Origin: Argentina anserina
Taxonomy: Eukaryota; Streptophyta; Magnoliopsida; Rosales; Rosaceae
Direction: 5' to 3'
DNA length: 64,000 nt
NCBI RefSeq assembly: GCF_933775445.1
Contig: NC_065877.1
Coordinates: 18,600,001 to 18,664,000 of the forward strand
Part shown: positions 35,345-47,691 of the stretch, one piece after another
Layout of the letters: each line of letters opens with the position of its first letter
Position numbering within the stretch: the stretch's first letter is position 1
Program-made: the position numbers and the translations under genes
Notes under the pieces: model-generated
Databases searched by the model: none
Seen by the model: only the letters and a program-made list of their open reading frames with translations
Told to the model about the DNA's origin: nothing

Positions 35345-37960
35345 ATGTCATCCTTTGATTCCTTCGCTAACAAGGATGAACCCCAGAACCCGTCCCCTGC
35401 CACTCAACCTTTCAACGACGATGGTTACATGGGTTACGACTCGTCGATCAACCCTCCCACCCAGGTCGACATTCCCTCCTCCGACGCGCCACCTCTGCCG
35501 CCAACGCGCCACTCTGGGGACTTCCAGGACGACGTCGGATTCGGAATTGAAGGCTTCAACCCCCAAAACGCCAGCGGCTACGCCTCGCCATTTGATTCGG
35601 CAGTTCCCGATAGCAACGCAGATGGTGAGAATGAGGGTGACATTTTCAGTACCGATGGGTCGGTTCTTCCGCCTCCAGAGCAAATGCGCGATGAGGGTTT
35701 TGCACGACGCGAATGGCGCCGGTGAGTTCTCATACACATAACAACGTATGTCATGCTTTATATATATGCATTTGTACATGCATGTAATCGGTGATCCTGA
35801 TTCGTGGTGGGTGATCTTTTCCCTGTGTTTGGGAATTGTATTTTATTCTGTGTTATGTTGTTGTTGGGTGGATATACTCGATCATATACAACGACAAGGT
35901 CTTATTTATAAAAAATTCTACTATACATCAATGTATATTGTATATTGTATATTCTATGTCCGACTGTTGATATTATATTGTGAGAGGTTAAAAAAAAATA
36001 TTTGTGATTAACCGTTAGATGTGAGATATATAACATACATTGATGTATAGTAGATTAACTCATTGTTAGTACCCAATCTACTTGCATATAAGATTCATAT
36101 TCTGCTGGGTAAGACTCTTGAAGCTATTCAAGGTTTTATAATTTCCGAAAAAGAATTTACCAATAATACCTATTTTGTGGAGAATTCAAGTGGGGAGTTC
36201 AAGCAACGAATTCATTTTTTTATTTTCCACACAAATCTAGAATTTTCAATTTATAATTATCAAATAAAAGAATTATCTTTTGGAATTATAAAATCATCAC
36301 TTTTAATTAAAGTCTCTCCTTCTTTCCTTCATCCAAACACTAATTACAGCCAAGTCATTTGGTGGTTACTGCACACAAGCTACAATTCTACAACAAATCG
36401 AGTCAACAATACACTAAGCAACTAGTTACAGCTGCCTACAAATTATATTGCATAGAAGTGCCGATTGAACTAAGGACTAGAGGTTTTCATCTTGCCACAT
36501 ATTAGATTGTGCATTATTCAATCTAGTGGAAAACGCTTAACAGTTAACATTGCTTTATATATATATAGATATATATATATATATATATATATATATCATC
36601 ATCATCAATTATAACCATGCGCTGATGGGAAAAGCGCACTATTAGCATATATTTATTTTTTAGCATCCTTTTATCTATTATTATCATAATGGATGATATG
36701 GATTATGAGCTTGAGAGCTTTTCCAACAAAGGGAGAAAACTACAATTAGACCAGGTTCAAGTTAATATGAGCTTTTGTAGAGTCTAACTCCACTATTGTT
36801 TGACTCGATTAGTAGGCTATATCCTTTAGACATCCATGAGGCCTGGTCTATGATAAAGAGCCGAGTCTACTTCTATATTCGAGTGATCTCTTAATATTGT
36901 GCAGATACTTTCCTTTTCCTTTTGGATTTTCAAAGGGAATAAAGGGTTGTTTGTTAGCATTATATATCTATAATAAAAGATTGCTACTTTTCTTTTCAGT
37001 GATAATTCGTTAAATAATAATGATTTTACAGTATCCGTTTGTCTTTGTTTCTGTTTTGTTTTTTCTTTTGGTCATTGGTTTTCATGGGATTAAATTACAT
37101 ATTTAATCATTCATCATGCATTCTTGCAGTTTAAATGCCATCCATCTCGAGGAAAAGGAGAAAAGAGAAAAGGAGATGCGAAACCAGATCATTGAAGAAG
37201 CTGAAGAGTTTAAACGTTCCTTTTATGAGAAAAGGAAGCTCAATTGCGAAACTAACAAGATTAACAATAGAGAAAGAGAGAAGGTAGTACTGTGAACATA
37301 ATGATTGTATATTCGACATTGTCTACCTGTTCAATCTGACTCTCTTACTTCTAGACCGCATGGTAGTACGCGAAATGCATCATAGAACACCTTTCTGCTT
37401 CATGTATAATAGCTAAAATTATCCAACTCTGGTTGCAGCTTTACTTGGCCAACCAAGAGAAGTTCCACAAAGAAGCCGACAAACACTACTGGAAAGCAAT
37501 TGCGGAGATCGTTCCTCGTGAGGTCCCTAATATTGAGAAGAAGAGAGGGAAAAAGGATCCTGATAAGAAATCTTCAATCGTTGTCATACAGGGCCCCAAA
37601 CCTGGGAAGCCTACTGATCTTTCACGTATGCGCCAAATTTTCCTGAAGCTAAAACAGACTCCTCCACCACACATGATGCCTCCTCCACCAACACCTGCCA
37701 AAGATGGCATGGACGGAAATGATGGAAAGGAAGGGAAAGACAAGAAGGAAGGGAAAGATCCAAAGAATGGAAAATCGGACACACCAATTGCAGTTGGTGC
37801 TTCAGCTGCAAAAGCACCAGTCTCACCTTCTAAAGGTGTTACTCCCAATGGTACAAAGGATATCTCAACGCCAAAGGCTCTTGCTGAACCAAAAGTTGAA
37901 CTAGAAGGTCAGCCATCTGTTGAACCGAAGGATGAACAACCTTCAGAACCCCAGGGTTAG
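35345..37960 (+). CDS. Clathrin light chain (CLC1-like), 3 exons
   Basis: The light chain binds the clathrin heavy-chain hub and regulates coat assembly in endocytosis and trans-Golgi traffic. Exons are 35345-35721, 37130-37283 and 37439-37960, with GT-AG introns of 1408 and 155 bp; joined they give 350 aa in frame. The N-terminus is acidic and disordered ([18 protein letters not shown]), ending [11 protein letters not shown] at the first junction. Residues about 127-195 form the heavy-chain-binding coiled coil: [20 protein letters not shown], then [18 protein letters not shown], and [20 protein letters not shown]. Next come [20 protein letters not shown] and [19 protein letters not shown]. 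The C-terminus has a Gly/Lys/Asp-rich tail ([18 protein letters not shown]). The length is closer to Arabidopsis CLC1 than to CLC2/CLC3. An in-frame extension to 35279 exists, but the chosen ATG gives the conserved start. Confidence 0.95.
36557..36597. repeat. (TA)n microsatellite in clathrin light chain intron 1
   Basis: TA-rich run interrupted once or twice by GA, followed by an ATC trinucleotide run (ATCATCATCATC). It lies inside the 1408-bp first intron. Confidence 0.9.
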
Positions 37961-38674
37961 CAACTCAATGAAGCAGGGCCAACCCTTACAGAGTGATGTT
38001 AGTATGTTGCATCCTCATTTTTTTTTTCATTTACATTCATTAGGAAGAATAAGCTTAGTTATATATGTTGATGCTCCCGAGTCTGCAACATGGAGTGTAT
38101 AGTCTGCGGAGGTTTCTTTCATACTTGCTTAGGGTTCTATGTAGGTCAGGTTCATAAGTGGACTACAAGTTTGTGTTCACTCTTTTCATGTCAACTATAT
38201 TTAGTTATTTGAAATTACATACGTTCTATGTTTTGGCTTCCTAACACCTGGCTGTTGTACTTGTTGATCTTTAGTCAATAGTTAATATAATTATACGATT
38301 AATACAAGTGGAAGGCAAGATATCTGAGCTGAGACTAAACAATCAGTTCAATCTGACAATCTTTAAGCATGCATGCAAAGAAAACATTGGAGAAATTTTA
38401 AAACAAGGATGCAGAATTGTAAGTGGAACCATAACCTAGACCTCGACACCATTATAATCTAGTTGAAGGCAGCTTTGCCTTTCTGATTGGTATCGGATGA
38501 CTGTGTATCAAGTCTCGTGCTTTGGAACCCCATGCATATGTTGTCATTTGTCAACCTGTATTATTAATATGGTGGAGGATTTTACTAAAACCTGAATTGA
38601 GTATAGCTTAAGGCACGGGAGGCCTGGCGAAGTAGGCTAGACCATCAGGCTAGATATTCCAAACTGCATTTGCT
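37961..38674. other. 3' UTR and flank of the clathrin light chain gene
   Basis: Includes the transcribed 3' end of the gene. No other gene is seen; poly(A) position not fixed. Confidence 0.45.
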
Positions 38675-38679
38675 TGTTT

Positions 38680-38940
38680 TTTTTTTTCTCAATCAAGAAA
38701 ACATTTCAGAGATACATGAGCTTTAGTTTGGAACAAGCCAAACAACGAGAAAGAAAAAAAAGACTCCAAAAGAAAAAAGTCAAGTTCTAAGTACTCACAT
38801 CAGCAAAAAAGCGAATCAGAGACTAAACAGACCGTAAACTATGGCAGAATGTATTGGCTATAACGCCTGAACTTCTGAACTCATGACAAACCCTAACACA
38901 TCTAAAGTACAAACAACGGTGATGAACTCTGAGCTAACTC
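38680..38940 (-). mobile_element. Probable 5'-truncated LINE insertion with poly(A) end
   Basis: On the minus strand the segment ends CTTGATTGAG followed by an A run (38679-38690), like plant LINE 3' ends. CCAAACTGCATTT on the left and CCAAATTGCATTT on the right could be a 13-bp target duplication with one change. No coding sequence remains. Confidence 0.4.
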
Positions 38941-38948
38941 CAAATTGC

Positions 38949-40021
38949 ATTTTTTTTAACAAGGAAAAAGTTATATTAATAAACTTTAAAAGTACATAGA
39001 GCAAACGTATTGAAAAACAAGGAAACATAAGTAGATGCACAAACACATCAAGAAGTAAAACTAACTAAGTAACCATGTGACTTGATGCACTAAGACCCCA
39101 CACTGCATATGTCAAGAAAGCAGTGTAAAAAGGTGAGTAACTGTAACCATAACCTAGGAGATCGAGAACTAGCAAGAGCGACATAAACTCAAGTGTTGAC
39201 AAACGACCTATCAAGAACTAGAACTGATCCCAGAACAATATGAGCAACTCTTTCGGACGCAAGATCCGACTATGAGTGCGTCTCGGGTCCAAAATATGGA
39301 TCCATATCTGACCCGAAAACAAGTGGAGTACAGTTCAGGGCCAAACCCAAACAGCTCCAAACCACAAACTCAAATAATTGGGCCCCTAACAAGAGAAGGC
39401 CCAGGAGGGATTCCTCAATCCACCCACCTAGTTGGGCACCCAAACGCCGTCACCTGGTACATATCGCACCTCCACTCAGTGGCTCATCGAATCCTGCCAA
39501 CTACCACCGTGTGACAGTGAGCCCCTCCTGACCAGATTTGAAAACCTCCACCGACCCAAGACTACCAGCCCCACTTGATTTGCGAGATGCCGTCGTACAA
39601 GCTGGAGCCAAACGAGCCACCAATCAACACCTACGACAGTGCTACGTCGACGGCCAGGATCCCAAATACAGGTCTAACACCACCGATATGATCTGCTTGT
39701 GTAAGACGCCGCCGTCTAACGCAAGATGCCGCCACCTTGCCAATCAGATCTGCAACCGATCCACGATTTTGGCGCCACCTCCCAACGCGAGACAACCCCG
39801 CCTTGCTACTCCGCCTGCCCAGCCACAAACCGCGCCCTCACATAGATTCGAGAGAGAAGACCCCCAAGCCTATTGACGATGCAACTTGCAGAACTCGATT
39901 CTGATCCATTGAGAGGGATCCTTTGTGTTCCCCAATGAACGACGGAGAACTTACCAGAGTAGGTAGGCCACCGACAACTGCCACCCCTAACCCTAATAGA
40001 GCTTTGCCAGGTTTCGCCATC
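38949..40021 (-). mobile_element. Probable second LINE-like fragment (minus strand)
   Basis: On the minus strand the segment ends TTTATTAATATAACTTTTTC then CTTG and an A run (38949-38956), a common plant LINE 3' end. The body has high GC with PPPxR- and RR-rich short ORFs on both strands that I do not recognise, and no RT motif. Assignment rests on the end structure only. Confidence 0.35.
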
Positions 40022-41602
40022 TTTATTGATAGGCTCTGAACTGGATTTGTTGTTATTGGAAAATAACGAGGATAGTGATTTGAACGTTTATATATTTTGT
40101 ACTACATTGGAATGTTATCTTAAGTTTTTTTTTTTTACTGTGGGAAGCTAAGTCTGATTCGATCTCAATTTCTCGACCCGCCATCATAATAATATATATC
40201 TCTTTTTCTTTTTTTGAGAAAGAGTCGGTAATAATAATATCTCAGGTATTGCTATCTAAATGAAACGGATCCATATGGTATCAAATGAACCCAATGATGA
40301 TGAGAGGAAAGAAAAAATGAAAAGAAAATTCGAAAGAGGGAAGGGAGTAATAATGTAATAATTATATAAAAGGGGGACCCCAGATCCCTTCCCATGTTTG
40401 CTGGGCCTTTTTGACCCTTTTCAGTATACAGTATATTTCTTGTGAGCGAGAGAGATTGCATGTGGGTGACCCGACCATGTGAGTTATTCATACCACCAAT
40501 ACATTACATTACATTACATTATGGTGACTATTACATATCAATGCTCACATATATACGTACATGTGCTCTAAAATTCTATGCCTCATTTAAACGGTTCGAG
40601 TCAAAAAAACAAACCCATTAATGCTCTTATGCATCTATCATTCGTATCATATCCCTCCTTCCCTACAAATCACGATATCCAATACTATATTGGATTCCCT
40701 TATAAACTCTTTCCACCACAAGAACACATGATGTACTTTTCTGGCTCCTTCCTCACTGATTAATGCTTCATCAGCGCACCCATTATCACAATTAACCCCC
40801 AATATATGTTGTTCTTGTGGTGATTTTAACTTCTCTCTATAACCATATATCGACCGTAGAGTCTATAACTCACTATAAATTAATAGATATATAATAAGTT
40901 TTTATGATATATAAATATTTCATGTTTTTATATAAAGTTCTATCAATTTACTTAATTAATTTTTAAAATCTAAATTTTTCTGAAATTTCCATCGGAATTT
41001 CTGATTTTCGAATCTTTGATATTTTTATTTTTACCGAAATTTTAGTCATTGCCTTAGATATCCACACACGCTCTGATTTTCGATTCGTCGATATTTTTGT
41101 TTTTACCGAAATTTTAGTCCTTGCCCTAGATATCCACACACGCCTGAGAAATGAGACTAGTTATAGTTAACGCTTTGTACTGTTTGTAGTTAACACTTTG
41201 TAGTTTTGATCGGCTTGTTTGATGAAACACCCTGATCCCAAATCAAATTATATATAATCAAGAATGGATCGGACCTCGTGATTTAGAAATTAGAATACAT
41301 GCAACTCGCAACGGTCGAACTAGAATAGAAAAAAACACATACACATTGCATTCGGTAGCATGCGCTCTCTCTCCGGTTTTGGAGAGGGCCATACAATACA
41401 ATACGATACAATCAACAATTCAACCACGCTACAATTCAAAGAAAGAGCCGGCGTTGGAGGCTAATTAATATACTTCAATCCAACGGCTACTTTTCTTCAA
41501 AGAAAAACAAAAACACACTAGAAATTATAACAAACAAAGAGGACCCGACAACTTCTCCTTTGGCGTCGTGGGGATCCTTTTGCCCTTTTAGGCATGGCAG
41601 AA
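40022..41602. other. Intergenic DNA with short tandem repeats
   Basis: No gene seen. It contains an ATTAC pentamer run (about 40499-40520), a 72-bp tandem duplication (41001-41144) and an AATAC-rich stretch (41393-41411). The last part probably holds the expansin 3' UTR. Confidence 0.45.
41001..41144. repeat. 72-bp tandem duplication, two copies
   Basis: CTGATTTTCGA begins copies at 41001 and 41073. Both contain TTTACCGAAATTTTAGTC and AGATATCCACACACGC. A few point changes separate them. Confidence 0.85.
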
Positions 41603-42592
41603 CTAGAAATTGAGGCGAGAGGTGTAAGTGGCTTTGGGTGACCAATTGCTGGGAATTACATCCCGGGCGATGAGGCTTTTTGCTGTTGAAAGTGTGGTTA
41701 TCTTCACTGAGAATGGCCCTCTCAGAGATCCTTCTCCCTCAATGCACCAACTTGCTCCCCAGACATGCCTCATCGCTAGCCACTCACTAGAACTTGCCTG
41801 CCAACATGTATATATACATCATCAATCATATTGTCGATATACATAATCACTAATTTAGCTTTAAATGTAAGAATGATGCTAGTCAATAAGCATCGGTCGT
41901 ACTTCTCTTATGTGCATTGATCCGACGTCTCCATCTCCATCCTCAAACTCTACCAGAAGTGAGAGCCAGAAGTTGGTCGAACCTTCATTCACATGGAAGG
42001 CCACCTGCTTCCCTGGATATTTGCATGGTGTCCTGCACATCGTTGTTAAACGTTAAAACGAGAGCAAAAGCAAGAAGAAGAAGGCATGAAATGAAAAGAA
42101 AAGCCAAAACGACAAAACATGACCGTTAAATAGAATTTATTGTTACCGTCGATAAAGAACGGAGAGTTCGCCTTGGTTTCTGAGAAGGCCATGCTCCCCG
42201 GCAATAGCCATTCGGCCAAAGGCTGCGCCACTGAGGTCGAAGTGGGTCCGCCCACCTGAGCAATACCCACCGGGGCACTCGTCGGTGACTATTATAGTGA
42301 CGGCCCGTCTGGAGCAGATGGACTTATCCAAGCACTTGACTTTGTAACAAGCTCCGCAACCCTCGCCATTCTTGAACAGCACCGGGCTGACCGCGCCCAC
42401 TCTCGCTCTCAGTGGCTTGACGTCGACTAAGGAGCCGTACCCACATGCGCCGCCGTCGCTGCCGTCACCCTCGGGGCTGCCGTACCAGGTGGCCGTGGCG
42501 GGAAGCCACTGCGAGGTTTGAGCTGAAACAATGGCCGCTAGTGATCCAAAATGGACCACCAGCAGCAAAATCCCATATCCAGGGAGCTGCAT
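41603..42592 (-). CDS. Beta-expansin (EXPB1-like), 3 exons, secreted
   Basis: Expansins loosen plant cell walls without hydrolysis. Exons on the minus strand are 42592-42147, 42032-41903 and 41797-41603, with GT-AG introns of 114 and 105 bp, giving 256 aa in frame. Residues 1-24 are a signal peptide (MQLPGYGILLLVVHFGSLAA). Domain 1 (GH45-like, about 30-148) has TATWYGSPEGDGSDGGACGY, then GCGACYKVKC and TDECPGG, and the THFDLSG motif with HFD at 117-119. Domain 2 (CBM63-like) starts after RRTPCKYPGK, with VAFHVNEGSTNFWLSLLVEF, GPFSVKITTLS and IPSNWSPKATYTSRLNF at the end. Cysteine spacing and the C-terminus fit beta-expansins. The inner ATG at 42592 is chosen over one at 42661 because only it gives a clean signal peptide. 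Confidence 0.94.
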
Positions 42593-42731
42593 TATGTCGG
42601 TAAAGATCAAGAAAAGGTCTGCCGGTGTCGGCACCAGTGTGAAAGGCCGATCTGCCGACACTCGCTATAGCTAACCAACAATTTAGTGAGCAAGAGGAAA
42701 ATGGGCTCAAAGGGTTTGGGGGAGTGGAGTG

Positions 42732-42738
42732 TTATATA
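42732..42738 (-). promoter_or_regulatory. TATA box of the beta-expansin gene
   Basis: On the minus strand this reads TATATAA in the context CACTATATAACACTCC, 140 bp upstream of the start codon. The GAGCCCATTTTCCTC stretch downstream would be 5' UTR. Confidence 0.65.
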
Positions 42739-42799
42739 GTGTGCGTAGCAATATGGCCTTTGATTTAACAATGCAATAAAAGTTGAGAGCACTATAGGA

Positions 42800-45700
42800 A
42801 GAAGAGAAGAGATCACAGAAGAGAAGAAGGAATGTTTAGTTTATATTATTTACAGACATGCCACGCTAGTGAGGAGGGCGACGGTCAAAGCGTTAAATCC
42901 GCACCCCGATCTGTCTTCTTTTCTGTTGGGAGAGGGGTGTTTTGGTCATTTGGGGTTGAGTGGCTGTACCGTTAAGGCTGCACGTGATTCTTCTTCGCGG
43001 TGGCCCAGAGCAACAGACCGACTGAAGACTTTGACGAATGTGGTGTGAACTCTGTCTCACCCAATTAGCTGATGATGCTGTACAAAACATATGGAGTGCG
43101 ACGTTTTGTTATTTTGTTAGGTGTGTTACATTTATCTCTTTTTTTAACGTAGATTGGACTTGTAATTTCAGTCCTGATTTTTTACATGATACATTTTGAA
43201 ATGAGATAAGAATGTCCATATAGTATAGTGTCACAATCTAAGAATCACGGACACGAACATAAATATTTATATTGAACACAATATGATAAACACCTCGAAT
43301 GTAAAATATTTTAGATATAAACACATAATAGACACGTTAATTAATTTTAATTTTATTATATATTTTGTATACATACCGTTTTTCTTTGACCTATTAGAGG
43401 AGGAAAAAGAAGAATGGGAGAGGATTTTAATTTAGATATCTTTCAAGGTTGAAATTAAAACAAAGAACTAAAACACAACATTACTAACCTATACATCCAC
43501 ACTTAATCTTTTTTTGCCGTGTTCAATCGTCGTCTCCGATACGGGACACGTCACCTCTTGGGCGTGTCCATGCTTCCTAACTCACAACATTAATTGTTAT
43601 TCTAGTAAGTGCTAATGTTGGGTTGGGACACTAGTTCTGTACGAGGGTGAATATTGTAGGGTTATTGTTCGCTTGAGGCCTCAAACATTTGAGGTTAAAG
43701 CTCCTTGTTTTCGTATGATATGTTGCAGTGTGGAGTGATGTTTAAATCCAATAAATAAACACAACAATTGTTAAAGGCATCCATGGATCAAAGCTGTGCA
43801 CCGACAAGTTAGTTAGGTTTTTTATTATTGTTTTATATTGGAAGTTAGTTAGGTTAAGGACTCGTACGCAGCAGAATTAACAGAATTGTAAATACACCGC
43901 ATGGAAAAAATAAAGACTTCTCTAGTCAGTCTAGTGCTCTTTAAAAGAAGATATTTCTCAAAGGCGTTCCTGTTGTTTGACCAACTATATTTCATAATGA
44001 CAATTGACAACGGCCCCACACCCCTCTCATGGCACAGAACACAAAATCATATAACAAGATAGAGGCCACGTTTCAATGCTCTTTTCTAGTCTTCTTTTTT
44101 AGCAAAGCATTTTCTGGTAGTTATAACTTTTGTTTTTTGGTTAATTTGGTAGTTAAAACTTAAAAGCAGATCTTTTGGAAAAGAACATATGTGAATCCTT
44201 TCAGCAATATTCTTACCTTTAAGTACATGTCATGGATGTGATGAGTATCTGATTCATACTTTTCCAGAATGGAATTAAAAATGAGGTCATTTTTATTACT
44301 TCTACCTTTCCCCTTTCCCCACCCCCCCCCCCCCCCTTTTTTTACCAGTTCTTAGTAGGTGCTTTTAGGGGTGTACTTTGTTCGTGTTGAAATCCAGGTG
44401 CGCGGGCACATGCAGATCCAGCCTTACAGAAGTAGACCCAGAAATACACACCACTGCCCTATATAATTCTCATATGATGCCACTCTAATTTCATGAGGGC
44501 AATCACTCGTCAATCCAATCATTATTGTACTGTGCATGTGGAGCAATCCGATACTACCAAACTAATAAGTCGTTCATGATTCATGTGATACAAACTAACC
44601 CTATGGGAATTTCTCATTTCTGTTCTAAGTCAAACACCCTATATGATTCTTTTGTTTAGCAGCAATGATATGAGATTCAATTCCCCGTGAGCAATGCAAA
44701 ATGCATAAGCAAAATACTAATATCTAGTTTTGACTTAAACAATCGCGCAAAGCCAACTGCCATGAAAACAAAGAAAATGTTCAGTTTTGGATGAACAAGC
44801 TGGCTGGAAAACCAGACTAGTAGTAGTCGAGAAAACAATCATGCGTCCCACATGAAAATTGCTACATACAAAAGTTGACTAGGTATGGAATTATATAGAG
44901 TTTAAGTAATTAATCATGTGCATGTGTATAAATTTTCTAATAAGTTCTTTGAAAATTCTATACTATCAACATCCGCTTTCATTGGGTATACAGCAACAGA
45001 GTTAAAAATCTTAAATATGTACTTGTTAAACCTCCAATGCTGACTTGTTTCACAAACATCTGATGCAGATGACAATGCTCCTGATTTGCCTCCCCATGAA
45101 CATGTAAGAGCAACTTGATGCAAACCAATCTACCTGTTTGTCTGTATCAGAAATGCAGAAGAAAACAAACAGAAGGAATTAATAACAAACAAACAGTCCT
45201 ATTTCATTGGAAACTTTAATCAGCAGTAGAACCTTGTGACAGCCATCTAATTAGAGATTCAGTTCATCTCAGGTTGATAATATGGGATTCCTATATTGCA
45301 AAAATATCTGGACTGGATTCACAACCATGCCGGTTACCAAAGTATGATTTAGGAATTAAGGATCACCCATCCATACATGTTTTCACTGATTAATAGTGGC
45401 AACATAAAATAAAATATCAGACAAGCAAAGTTAGATTACATGGGTGTGTTTGTGTGCTACACAAGTATGCATATTTCTAATTAAACTCCATCATGTCAGC
45501 CAAGTTAGATTACATGAGCATGTTTGTGTGCTACGCAAGTATGGATATTTCTAATTACACTCCATTATCTGATTTGTACTGACTACAGTCAGTCTATCAG
45601 AGAAGAATCAGACAGTTCAATTTTTCTCCATTTAAGTAGTGTCTAAAAATGAATGCAGGAAATAAGAATCGGAATAGGAAGACACTGGAAAAGGTACGAC

Positions 45701-45826
45701 ATTGAATTGATATTTGAAATGTGACTTTTGATAAACACATATACCTCAAACTCTGCAGTAAACTATTAAAGGATTTTAACAACTTTACCTTGTTGTCGAT
45801 CCTTATATGCCAAGCATCAATGTTTT
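42800..45826. other. Intergenic DNA between expansin and tetraspanin loci
   Basis: No gene seen. It includes a poly(C)/poly(T) run (44322-44342) and a short near-duplication (AAGTTAGATTACATG followed by TGTTTGTGTGCTAC at about 45428 and 45502). Otherwise AT-rich. Confidence 0.45.
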
Positions 45827-47642
45827 TTACTTATAAACAGGGTCACCGATGACATAAGGAGGCAGGTGATTCAGGAGTGGAACCCTCTCGGGAACATAAT
45901 CGTCATCACTATCATAATAATGAGGAAGCCCAAAGCCCAAAAGCTTTCAGTATCATTGCCAATAGCAAGGTAAGTCCCTGCATAGAAAAGATGATGGATG
46001 ATCTACAGAAAGTTGACACAGAAATTACAGAAGTAAACTTCATCCTATACGCAATCACCAATGGATTTTTCAAAACAGACAAACGAGAAATATGATACAG
46101 ATGGATTAGCCATGGTATACAAATCGGTAATTTTGGGAACAATACACAATCATTTCATAATAAAAACAGTACAAAGTTCTTATTTCATTCCATACCCATG
46201 CATAAAACAAGGGAATAGACCAAGGAGCATCAAAACATTACACTTTTAGAGTTCTTAACAAAGTTACAATGTCTGGGGGAAGTAAAGAATCAAAGAAATA
46301 GGCACCACTCAAGCGGGAGAAAATAAATTTCTACAAAGCCTCTTGGTATTAATGAAAACTAACATAACAGATTTTTTTTTAATGTAGATACTTCAATCAA
46401 AACCATGAAATTAGGCAAAGTATAACTTGCAAAAGGAAGAAATACAGCAAAGCTAAAGAAAAATCAACAAAAACACCGTAGGAGGAATAAAAAGAGACTA
46501 GAGAGGTCATTCTCCTTTTAGTTTATACCTATCTGGTTGTTCGCCCCTACAGCCATCTTTACGGCCCTACAAAAATAAGGTCTTCTGATGTCTTGAAATC
46601 TCTTAAATTGATCCTAATTATTGCAATGACAAAGATCCAAAGAAACAGTACTATTTGTAATAACAAAAGAAACAGTACTGTTTGAATGACACAAATCCAG
46701 AGAAACAGTACTATGGTAATTCTTATTAGATTGCAGCAATTTGGTACTGTCTCATGGTTCGGCTACTTCTGTGAAATTCTGGCTGCTGTGGTTACTATGT
46801 CATACTAGTGTTTATCAGTACCCCTGTGCCTATCTCTTGCAATAATAAAAGTGCCATACAATTTGCACACAATAAAAATTTAGTTTGAAATTGCTTATGA
46901 CAAGCCTAAACCATCTCGTCTGAGGAAGCCTATCAAGGTCTCAAGATCAAAACTTAAAAACAAGTTACAAGTTCTTCCCCAAGTTACATATATATTTTCT
47001 TTTATCTTCTTTTTAGCAATTCCTTTATTAATAATTGAATTTCTTTAATATACAACAGTGTGCTTGGGTATAAAAAAGCAATCCCAAACAATCCCCCAAG
47101 TATTTTAAAAGCACTAAACTAATAACTAGAACCTCACTTGTGAGGCATTGGGAGAGAGATTTTTCACCTCTTTGCAGCTAGTTTGCTGACTTTCTTGCGA
47201 TGTCATCCAGCACCAATCAGATTTTTGTTTCATCTAATCAAACTCTCAATGTCAACGCCATTCACATGGTACACTGGTAGAGGACGCCTGAGATCTTAAA
47301 TGTTTATATAAGCCAGCAATGTAGACCCATACAAATTCTACGAGACATATCTCCCATTTCCAATGATTGATCTGATGATTAATCACTTGCTGCCATATAA
47401 TTGGTCATATGCTGTAATTATTTCTTCTTTCTACTTTTTTGGTGTAAAGAGAAAGGTCAATTTACATAATTATCTACATATTGATTTCAACTAATTACAT
47501 ATACCTTGGCTTGCTAGTAACTTTGCTGACTAGTAATACATCATAAAGAAATCTTCTTTCTTTCACTAGTTCTAGAAAAAAAAATTAAGCCAGACGCGAG
47601 GAAAACTCGCACAAATACACAAGCATGCCAAAACTGTGCTCC

Positions 47643-47691
<49 letters not shown>

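Noticed and set aside
35348..35779. Minus- and plus-strand ORFs overlapping clathrin light chain exon 1
   Set aside because: The plus frame starting at 35345 gives the conserved protein and spliced continuation; the others are shadows.
37486..37848. Minus-strand ORF of 120 codons opposite clathrin light chain exon 3
   Set aside because: It is a shadow of a low-complexity coding exon on the other strand, with no start context or domain.
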